A stretch of DNA of 37,673 nucleotides from Halobacteriales archaeon QS_5_68_33 (GTDB taxonomy: Archaea; Halobacteriota; Halobacteria; Halobacteriales; Haloarculaceae), in contig PXRS01000056.1 in assembly GCA_003023785.1 (NCBI GenBank), forward strand, positions 1-37,673. The letters run 5' to 3'. Below, one piece after another: positions 32,114-37,673 of this stretch (the first letter of the stretch is position 1; each line of letters starts with the position of its first letter). Both the position numbers and the translations under genes were made by a program. A model generated the notes under the pieces. That model was not told where the DNA came from and searched no databases. It worked only from the letters and a program-made list of their open reading frames with translations.

Positions 32114-32796
32114 TCGAGCAGCCCGGCGAGAAACAGGCGGACCCGCCGACGGGTGTTACCGACGGCCTGGCGGAGGCTGACCCGGAACGGCGTCCGGCGC
32201 GTCTGTAAGGCGGTGCGCCCCTCTCGTATCGCGGCGCAGATGCTCGACGCGGTGCGCTCCTCGGCGTTGACGAGCGTCACCGCGCGCCCGACCATCTCCG
32301 CGACGTGGGCGTCGCTGCCGGCCGTCTTCGGGAGCCCCTGCTTCGTCGCGAACCGGTCGGCCTGCCTGTTCGAGTAGCCCGTGACCAGCCGCGAGTTGTA
32401 CACCTCGATGGCGTCGGCCTCGGCCAGCTCGTCCGGCCCGATCCCCTCCATGACGCCGTTGCGCATCTCCTGGTAGGGATGGGGAACGACGGCGATGCCG
32501 CCCTGCTCATGGATGCGCGCGAGCGTCTCCCGGAAGGGGAGCCCGGGCGGGACGGCTTCGGTGATATCGAGGCCGATGACGTGGCCCGCGGCGCTCGAGA
32601 TCTCCATCCCCGGGATCCCCACGAGGTCGTACTCCGCGGCGCGCTCGACGGCCTGCAGGCTCGCCCGGATCTCGTCGTGGTCGGTCACCGCGAGGCCGTC
32701 GAGGCCGACCTCGTTCGCCCGGGCGAGCAACCGCTCGACCGAGTCCCGGCCGTCGTAGGACGCCGCCGAGTGAGCGTGGAGTTCGACCGCGTACAC
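32110..32796 (-). CDS. PHP-domain phosphoesterase
   Basis: 228 residues. PHP proteins are metal-dependent phosphoesterases (for example nucleotide or histidinol phosphate hydrolysis). Metal ligands are visible: HAH at residues 7-9 (ELHAHSAASYDG), TDHDE (residues 38-42), the Glu in GIPGMEIS, PHPYQ and GSDAH. I chose the GTG at 32794-32796: on the minus strand TTTTTG lies about 28 nt upstream, as for a leaderless mRNA. The 22 extra residues from ATG 32862 use codons rare in this genome (TTT, TTG, CCT, CAA). The stop overlaps the start of the asparagine-synthase-like gene (ATGA), so the two are co-expressed. The substrate is unknown. Confidence 0.86.
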   Translation of the reverse strand: MYAVELHAHSAASYDGRDSVERLLARANEVGLDGLAVTDHDEIRASLQAVERAAEYDLVGIPGMEISSAAGHVIGLDITEAVPPGLPFRETLARIHEQGGIAVVPHPYQEMRNGVMEGIGPDELAEADAIEVYNSRLVTGYSNRQADRFATKQGLPKTAGSDAHVAEMVGRAVTLVNAEERTASSICAAIREGRTALQTRRTPFRVSLRQAVGNTRRRVRLFLAGLLE

Positions 32797-33000
32797 GCCC
32801 GCCCATTGCCCGACGGGAGGCAAAAACGGCTCGGTCCCGCTGAACTCCCGTGGTGCGGTCATACGGCCGCGTCGCCCCGTGCTGGCCGTCGCCCCTCCGG
32901 CGAGTTGCGCGTTCGGACCTGCAGGCGCCGTCGGGACGAGCGACCCTCCCACTCCCCCGACGGGGCAACCGTTTTCCCCCGGTCGGCCGTGCCGTCGTGC

Positions 33001-33345
33001 ATGGACCACGTGGTACCCGCGGACAACGAGACGGTCGAGGTGGCGGAGGGCGTCCACCTGACGCAACTCGCCATCGGCGAGCGCATGAGCATCCAGCACC
33101 TCCGGATGGAACCCGGCGCCGAGGTCCCGATGCACGACCACCACCACGAGCAACTGGGGTTCGTCTACGAGGGCACCCAGACGTTCCTCCTCGATGACGA
33201 CGAGACGGTCGACATCGACGCCGGCGAGTCCTACCATCTGGAGAGCGAGGAACCACACGCCGCGCTGAACAGGGGTGACGAGACGATGTACGCCATCGAC
33301 ATCTTCAGCCCGCCGCGGCCGAACCCGGGCTGGCTGGAGGAGTGA
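33001..33345 (+). CDS. Cupin domain protein
   Basis: 114 residues, a single cupin barrel. Motif 1 is GAEVPMHDHHHEQLGFVYEG with candidate metal ligands H45, H47 and E50 or E57. Motif 2 is GESYHLESEEPHAALN with a further His. Such small cupins act as dioxygenases, isomerases or sugar/ligand-binding proteins; this one cannot be narrowed down. A CCGTTTTCC element about 30 nt before the ATG (33001) suggests a leaderless transcript divergent from the PHP gene. Confidence 0.9.
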   Translation: MDHVVPADNETVEVAEGVHLTQLAIGERMSIQHLRMEPGAEVPMHDHHHEQLGFVYEGTQTFLLDDDETVDIDAGESYHLESEEPHAALNRGDETMYAIDIFSPPRPNPGWLEE

Positions 33346-33414
33346 TCCCCGGTCGAATCCTTCGCGTCCAGTCGCGGGCCGGCTACCGGCGGGGCGGACC
33401 AGCCCCACCTCCCG

Positions 33415-34311
33415 TCAGGACGGGGTAGCGGGCGGTGTCGGTGTCGACGTTTCCTCGGGAGTCGAAGTGTCGTTCGGCACCCTCGCGTCTCGCGGCGTCG
33501 ATGTCCCGGCCGAGGGCGTCGGCGGGTCGAGTTCGTCGACCCAGTCCGGTTCCTCCACGCTGGTCGTGCCGACCCCGGAGTAGTCCACCCGGAGATAGAC
33601 CCCCTCCCTGTTCTCGTTCCAGACGCGGTCGTACCTGACGACGAGCGTTCTGACGAACCCCTCGAGCGAGACGTACGCGGTCACCCGATAGTCGCTGACG
33701 GCCGTTCCGAGCCGGCGCAACGCCGGCGGCGGGGTCCCGGTGGCGTGCAACCGGTAATAGGTTTCGCCGTCCCGTTCGGTGGTGTTCACGTCGGTGTTCA
33801 TCCCCGTGAGGAACCGTTCGATCAGCCCGCCACCGACGGCGTAGTCCGTTGCGACGCCCGGGTCGAGGGTCGTCTCGGTCGTGGTTTCGTTGCCGTCGAC
33901 CCTGCGCAGGTACCCGCCGGTCTCGTCGACGAACAGCGAGTGGACGACCGGTCGGTCTCCGTCCCGCTGCTTGACGAAAAACCGGTCGTCGTCGACGAAC
34001 ACCCGCCGCGTGAATCCCTCGACAGCGGTCGGGTCCTCGGGGTCCTGCAGGTCGTAGACAAGCCGCAACTCGTAGGAGCGCCCGTCGAGGAACGACTCGT
34101 GGGCCGTCCGCAACCGGGCGGCGTCGACGGTCCCGCTCGGCGTAACGCCCGGCGGCCGCTCGCCCGGCGTGCTCGTCGGCGTCTCCGTCGAAACGGGGAC
34201 CGGCGTCAGCGTCTCTGTCGGGTCGTCGGGGGTGTTCCCGCCCAGCGGCGCTGCCCCACACCCGGCCAGCGCCACGAGCGCGACGAAAACGAGCACAGCG
34301 TGACCGTCCAT
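33415..34311 (-). CDS. Haloarchaeal lipoprotein
   Basis: 298 residues. The signal peptide MDGHAVLVFVALVALAGC ends in a lipobox (LAGC, Cys18), so the protein is lipid-anchored outside the membrane. A Thr/Pro-rich linker follows (residues 25-58). The folded part has repeated strands of the type SYELRLVYDLQD, RRVFVDDDRFFVKQ and VHSLFVDETGGYLRR, resembling haloarchaeal lipoproteins of the DUF7537 kind (number from memory). A second Thr/Pro-rich tail ends the protein. The function is unknown. The start is ATG at 34309-34311, supported by the lipobox distance. Confidence 0.82.
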   Translation of the reverse strand: MDGHAVLVFVALVALAGCGAAPLGGNTPDDPTETLTPVPVSTETPTSTPGERPPGVTPSGTVDAARLRTAHESFLDGRSYELRLVYDLQDPEDPTAVEGFTRRVFVDDDRFFVKQRDGDRPVVHSLFVDETGGYLRRVDGNETTTETTLDPGVATDYAVGGGLIERFLTGMNTDVNTTERDGETYYRLHATGTPPPALRRLGTAVSDYRVTAYVSLEGFVRTLVVRYDRVWNENREGVYLRVDYSGVGTTSVEEPDWVDELDPPTPSAGTSTPRDARVPNDTSTPEETSTPTPPATPS

Positions 34312-34433
34312 TACCGCCGCTTGGGACCCCGCACCCAATACGCTGACGACGATTGCCTGTCGCGGGTATCGGTTTGCCCGGGGTTTCGACCCTCCGGTCG
34401 TCCCGCTCGGTGAGACCGCGGAGACCGTGTCGA

Positions 34434-35096
34434 TCAGCCGTGCTGTTCGAGGAACTCGCGGGCGATGGCGTCGCCGCTGGAGGCGCCGATCCGCTCGGCG
34501 CCCGCGGCGAACATCGCCTCGGCGTCGGCCCACGACCCGACTCCGCCCGAGGCCTTGACGGGGAGGTACTCGCTCATCACCTCGACGTCGGCGACGGTCG
34601 CGCCGCCCGCCGAGAACCCGGTGGCGGTCTTCAGGAAATCGGCGTCGGCGCCGACGACGCACTCGGCCGCCCGGCGCAACTCACCCTCGGAGAGCAGCGG
34701 CGCCTCGACGATGACCTTCACCGGGACCGGAACCGTCGCGACCACCTCCGCGAGTTCCGACTCGACGGCGTCGTCCTCGCCGGCGCGCAGGCGCCCGACG
34801 TTCATGACCACGTCCAGTTCCTCGGCGCCGGCCTCCCAGGCCGATTTCGCCTCGTGGCACTTCGTGTCCGTCGCGTGCTGGCCGTGGGGAAAGCCCACGA
34901 CAGTGCTCACGTCGACCGCCGGGGCGTAGCTCTCGGCCAGTTCGAGATAGCACGGCGGGATGCAGACCCGCATGCCGTGCTCGATGGCCGCGTCGAGCAC
35001 CCCGATCACGTCGTCCGGCGTCGTCTCCGGCCCGAGAACGGTGTGTTCGATCCGTTCGGTGACCGCCGCCGGATCCTCCTCGGCGTCGAGTTCCAT
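34434..35096 (-). CDS. deoC: Deoxyribose-phosphate aldolase
   Basis: 220 residues. It splits 2-deoxyribose-5-phosphate into glyceraldehyde-3-phosphate and acetaldehyde in nucleoside breakdown. Active-site residues by homology to E. coli DeoC: Schiff-base Lys156 in DFLKTATGF, proton-relay Lys181 in [11 protein letters not shown], and Asp95 in LDVVMNVG. The length and the HTVLGPETT start region are typical. On the minus strand GAGTTTTTTGTG is centred about 29 nt before the ATG at 35096, framed by an inverted repeat. It is divergent from the second DUF63 gene, with a 96-nt gap. Confidence 0.95.
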   Translation of the reverse strand: MELDAEEDPAAVTERIEHTVLGPETTPDDVIGVLDAAIEHGMRVCIPPCYLELAESYAPAVDVSTVVGFPHGQHATDTKCHEAKSAWEAGAEELDVVMNVGRLRAGEDDAVESELAEVVATVPVPVKVIVEAPLLSEGELRRAAECVVGADADFLKTATGFSAGGATVADVEVMSEYLPVKASGGVGSWADAEAMFAAGAERIGASSGDAIAREFLEQHG

Positions 35097-35109
35097 GTCT
35101 CGGCGAACG

Positions 35110-35134
35110 GAGCGAGCGCACAAAAAACTCGCTC
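35110..35134 (-). promoter_or_regulatory. deoC promoter flanked by an inverted repeat
   Basis: GAGCGAG (35110-35116) and CTCGCTC (35128-35134) are perfect 7-bp arms that frame the A-rich core CACAAAAAA. The core, read on the minus strand, is the TATA-like element of deoC. The symmetry would suit a repressor site. GAGCGAG-type words are common in this genome, so chance is possible. Confidence 0.4.
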
Positions 35135-35192
35135 GACGCCGCGGGTCCGGCCGACCGGAACGCTTTCGACGCTCCGGGCGCCCGCTCGTGAC

Positions 35193-36104
35193 ATGCAGGT
35201 GTTGCCGAGCGGTCTGGTCCTCCCGCCGCTGCCCTACGCGGTGGTGCTCCTCGTCGCCACGGCCGTGCTCGTCGCCGTGCTCTCGCGTCTCGGCCCCGCG
35301 GTCACCGGCCGGCACGTCCTCGCGTTCGTCCCCTGGATGGCCGCGGGCGGCGCGCTCCACGCGCTCCACCAGTACGGCGCCGTCCCGCCCGCCCTCGACC
35401 CGCTCGCGGCCGCCCCCGCCGTCTACGTCTCCACCTTCGCCGCGGCCGCCGCCGTCTGGGTCGGCGTACTCCTCGCTTCCGGCAACGCCGACCTGTCCGG
35501 CGACGGCGGGACCGACGAGAGCGGTCCCGCCCCGGTACCCGCCGATGAGGGGGGCGCTACCCCGACGCCCGCCGACGAACGGAGCGCGCTGGCGCTGGGT
35601 GCTGCCGGCGGCGTCGTCCTGTTCGCACTCGTGGCTGGTGCCGCCGCGCTCGCGAGCGGCGGCGCCGGGACCGGCGGGTTTCTCTGGCCGCCGCTCGGCC
35701 TCCTCGGTGCGGTGGCGGCCACCGGCGCCGCGTGCTTCGCGCTCCGGTCGTGGCAACCGGCCGTCGTCGCCCATCACGGGACCGTCGTCGCGCTGTTCGC
35801 CCACGCGCTCGACGGCGTCTCGACGGCCATCGGCGTCGACATCCTCGGCACCGACGAGCGGACGCCCATCCCCCGGATGATCATGGAGTTCGCCGGGGCG
35901 CTCCCGACCGCCCCCTACCTCGGCCGCGGGTGGCTGTTCGTCCTCGCGAAGATGGCCGTCGCGGGCGGCATCGTCGTCCTCCTCGCGGACTACGTCGAGG
36001 ACGACCCCACCGAGGGCAACCTCCTCTTCGCGTTCGTCGCCGCCGTCGGCCTCGGCCCCGCCGCCAACAACCTCACCCTGTTCCTGCTGAGCGGTGGCGT
36101 CTGA
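35193..36104 (+). CDS. DUF63 family membrane protein, second copy
   Basis: 303 residues with about seven membrane spans. The C-terminal family signatures are shared with the protein at 22350-23489: [20 protein letters not shown], then the Pro/Arg-containing loop [30 protein letters not shown] and the last span with [15 protein letters not shown] hydrophilic loop rich in Asp, Gly and Pro (residues about 105-130) separates the N-terminal spans. The function of DUF63 is unknown. ATG 35193 is chosen because it comes directly before the first span ([18 protein letters not shown]). Confidence 0.85.
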   Translation: MQVLPSGLVLPPLPYAVVLLVATAVLVAVLSRLGPAVTGRHVLAFVPWMAAGGALHALHQYGAVPPALDPLAAAPAVYVSTFAAAAAVWVGVLLASGNADLSGDGGTDESGPAPVPADEGGATPTPADERSALALGAAGGVVLFALVAGAAALASGGAGTGGFLWPPLGLLGAVAATGAACFALRSWQPAVVAHHGTVVALFAHALDGVSTAIGVDILGTDERTPIPRMIMEFAGALPTAPYLGRGWLFVLAKMAVAGGIVVLLADYVEDDPTEGNLLFAFVAAVGLGPAANNLTLFLLSGGV

Positions 36105-36120
36105 CCGACGACGCCGGAAA

Positions 36121-36261
36121 ACGCCGCTCACGGCTCCTTGGGGTCGCCGTTCGCTCGTCGAGGCCTCCTTCGGTCGGCCTCGCACCGCTCGCACCTCGCT
36201 ATCGCTCACGGTTCGCTTCGCTCATCGTTCGCATCGAGGCGCTCGCTTCGCTCGCGCCTCG
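36121..36261. repeat. Palindrome-rich spacer after the second DUF63 gene
   Basis: A run of short inverted repeats, including CGAGGCC...GGCCTCG (about 36157-36181) and CGAGGCGC-TCGCTTCGCTC-GCGCCTCG (36235-36261). The last one touches the stop codon of the polyprenyl synthase at 36262. CGCTTCGCTC-type words recur as in 26700-26820. No gene is visible. Confidence 0.6.
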
Positions 36262-37104
36262 CTATTTCTCCCGAACCACCACGAACTCCGCCAGGTCCTG
36301 CAGGTACTCCATGGCCTGCGTGTCGGCGACGTCGACCCGCGAGAGCGCCGAGAGCGCCGCCTCGGACTCCGCCCGGGCGCGCTCGTTGGCCTCCTCGTGG
36401 GAGAGGTCGGCCACCTGGACCAGCGAGGGCCGCTCCATCGCGGCGTCGTGCCCCGTCGGTTTCCCCAGCTCGGCCGAGTCGGCGGTGGCGTCGAGCACGT
36501 CGTCGCGCATCTGGAAGGCGACGCCCACGCGCTCGGCGTACGTGCCAAAGCGCTCGACGGTGTAGGCGTCGGCGTCGGCCGCGATGGCGCCCAGTTCGGC
36601 CGCCGCGCGAAAGAGCGCGCCCGTCTTGCGGCGGGCCAGTTCCATGTACTCGTCCTCGCTCTCGGGCCGGGCGACCAGTTCCGTCGCTTCGCCCTCGCCG
36701 AGTTCGACCATCGCCTCCGAGACGGCCTGCATCGCCCGCTCGTCGGCCGAAAAAAGTGCGAAGGCCTCCCCCAGCAGGCCGTCGCTGGCGATGATCGCCG
36801 GGCCGTGGCCGTATTCGGCCCACGCCGAGGGCGTCCCGCGGCGCAGCTCGGAGCGGTCGATGATGTCGTCGACGACCAGCGACGCGCTGTGGACGAGTTC
36901 GATCCCCACCGCGAAGTCGACGGCGTCCTCAACGTCCCCGCCCAGCGCCTCGCAGATCAGCACTGTCACGGTGGGCCGCACCCGCTTGCCCCCGGAGAGC
37001 ACGACGTGTTCCACCTCGTCGCCGAGTTCGTCGGGTTCGACGTCGGCCAGCACCGCTTCGATGCGGTCCTCGACCTGCCCCCGACGACGCTCCAGATACT
37101 CCAT
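36262..37104 (-). CDS. idsA: Polyprenyl diphosphate synthase (geranylgeranyl-type)
   Basis: 280 residues. It condenses isopentenyl diphosphate with allylic diphosphates to make the C20 (or longer) chains of archaeal membrane lipids. GGKRVRP (residues 38-44) binds IPP. The first Asp-rich motif is DDIID (79-83) followed by SELRRG, and the second is DDVLD (199-203). The KTGALF segment (158-163) is present. It is somewhat shorter than many homologues. On the minus strand CTATAGG, centred about 30 nt before the ATG at 37104, indicates a leaderless mRNA. The chain length made is inferred, not shown. Confidence 0.92.
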   Translation of the reverse strand: MEYLERRRGQVEDRIEAVLADVEPDELGDEVEHVVLSGGKRVRPTVTVLICEALGGDVEDAVDFAVGIELVHSASLVVDDIIDRSELRRGTPSAWAEYGHGPAIIASDGLLGEAFALFSADERAMQAVSEAMVELGEGEATELVARPESEDEYMELARRKTGALFRAAAELGAIAADADAYTVERFGTYAERVGVAFQMRDDVLDATADSAELGKPTGHDAAMERPSLVQVADLSHEEANERARAESEAALSALSRVDVADTQAMEYLQDLAEFVVVREK

Positions 37105-37501
37105 TCCCCCGCAACTCAGGGGCGGTGTCCCCTATAGCTGACGAACCACCTTTTTCCCGGAGGGGTGTCCTCGCTCGCTTCGCTCACTGCGGGCTCTGCG
37201 AACGGCCGGGGGAGTCAACCCGTCCGGGACGCTCGTGCCCCCATGACCGAACCGCTGTCCGACCGCATGGAGCGCCTGGAAACGGTCACGACCGAGGCCG
37301 CCGACGCCGGGACGAACGCGCCGAGGATCACGCCGAGGCCGGCCCTGACGAACTGGGAGTAGCGCCCTACCTGCTGGAGCCGTTCTTCGATCTCCGTCGT
37401 GTCGTCGGATCGTCGTCCGGAATCATCTCTCGTGAAAATCGGCTGTCGGTCGTAGTGGTCGCGGCCGGGAGCGGGGACTCCCCCTGTGACCGGACTCTCA
37501 C
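37105..37501. other. Stretch without a clear gene
   Basis: About 400 nt. It holds the idsA promoter (near 37131-37137), a near-copy of the GGAGGGGTGTCCTCG module (37157-37190), and weak coding hints. On the plus strand a 38-codon frame starts at ATG 37243 (MTEPLSDRMERLETVTT). On the minus strand a frame contains TTEIEERLQQVGRYSQFVR and then AGLGVILGAFVPA, like an amphipathic helix plus membrane span, but with no acceptable start. It may be a decayed small gene. Confidence 0.4.
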
Positions 37502-37673
37502 CTACGCACTCGCCATCTGCCGACAGCTCTCGGCACACTCCCCCAGGACGTCGGCACAGACCTGACAGTGGTTAGCGTCGTGGGTGCTGCATTCCTCCGC
37601 ACAGGCCTCGCAGGCCTCGGCACAGGCTTCCGCGAGCGCGGCGCTGTGCTCCGAGCCGCGGGCCATGAACCGG
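37502..37673 (-). CDS. Four-helix-bundle copper-binding (DUF326-like) protein, C-terminal part
   Basis: Only the last 56 residues are in the window; the start lies beyond 37673. The visible part begins RFMARGSEHSAAL and continues with Cys at regular helical spacing: CAEACEACAEEC, then HCQVCADVLGECAESC, ending RQMASA and TAG at 37502-37504. This is the Cys pattern of the small copper-storage or ferredoxin-like four-helix bundle proteins, in which Cys line the inside of the bundle and bind Cu(I). Metal binding is inferred from the pattern. Confidence 0.85.
   Translation of the reverse strand, partial: RFMARGSEHSAALAEACAEACEACAEECSTHDANHCQVCADVLGECAESCRQMASA

Noticed and set aside
32797-32862. 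ATG start at 32862 for the PHP gene
   Set aside because: The added 22 codons include several that are rare in this genome and overlap a TTTTTG promoter element placed exactly for a leaderless GTG start at 32796.
37215-37538. Minus-strand 107-codon frame next to the copper-binding protein gene
   Set aside because: Its start lies inside the copper-protein gene in another frame, and the end is not protein-like; only the middle resembles a helix plus membrane span, so I leave it as a possible decayed gene.

Overview
The window is chromosomal DNA of a halophilic archaeon (class Halobacteria). Codons end mostly in G or C, the predicted proteins are very acidic, many starts look leaderless with a TATA-like box about 26-30 nt upstream, and the gene content is haloarchaeal: a TFB, a TbsP-type regulator, a HalOD1 domain, heme made through siroheme, and a Tat-exported PhoX. 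I cannot place it below class; a Haloarcula-like relative is only a guess.

Left end (1-7605): one gene, the adenosylcobalamin-dependent (class II) ribonucleotide reductase nrdJ, cut by the window edge. It carries at least five inteins, four of them with both LAGLIDADG endonuclease motifs. Each sits in a conserved catalytic stretch, one directly before the thiyl-radical cysteine. Between inteins 4 and 5 the extein loses roughly 15 expected residues and changes reading frame, so the gene is broken or the sequence has a gap there.

7.7-13.4 kb: a hypothetical protein, a PhoX-type secreted phosphatase, a small membrane protein with its winged-helix regulator, tyrS abutting a Trm9-like tRNA methyltransferase gene, and tRNA-Gly(TCC). 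13.5-16.6 kb: a minus-strand siroheme/heme operon (fused AhbA-AhbB siroheme decarboxylase, Met8-type dehydrogenase, hemA) with 4-nt overlaps. 16.9-18.7 kb: a HalOD1 protein with a tiny partner, and glyA. About 700 nt without a gene follow.

19.3-25.4 kb: a TbsP regulator, a YcaO protein with an N-terminal E1-like domain, a 49-residue zinc-finger protein, a DUF63 membrane protein, an inositol-monophosphatase-family enzyme, a small hypothetical, and tRNA-Leu(CAA). A 22-nt direct copy of the tRNA-Leu 3' end lies 475 nt away and marks the likely scar of an integrated element.

25.4-37.7 kb: a VTT-type membrane protein, a 42-residue leaderless gene, gatA-gatC, tfb, a NUDIX hydrolase, a PHP / asparagine-synthase-like / pilin cluster in which the middle gene has lost its stop codon, a cupin, a lipoprotein, deoC, a second DUF63 protein, a polyprenyl diphosphate synthase, and the C-terminal end of a Cys-rich copper-binding four-helix protein.

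The most interesting non-coding signal is a dispersed repeat starting TGATRCGGYCGG. In four of its five occurrences the first three bases are the stop codon of the gene before it, and the fuller copies carry a hairpin with compensating changes. A second signal is a class of short inverted repeats with 3-nt centres scattered through the gene-free stretches.
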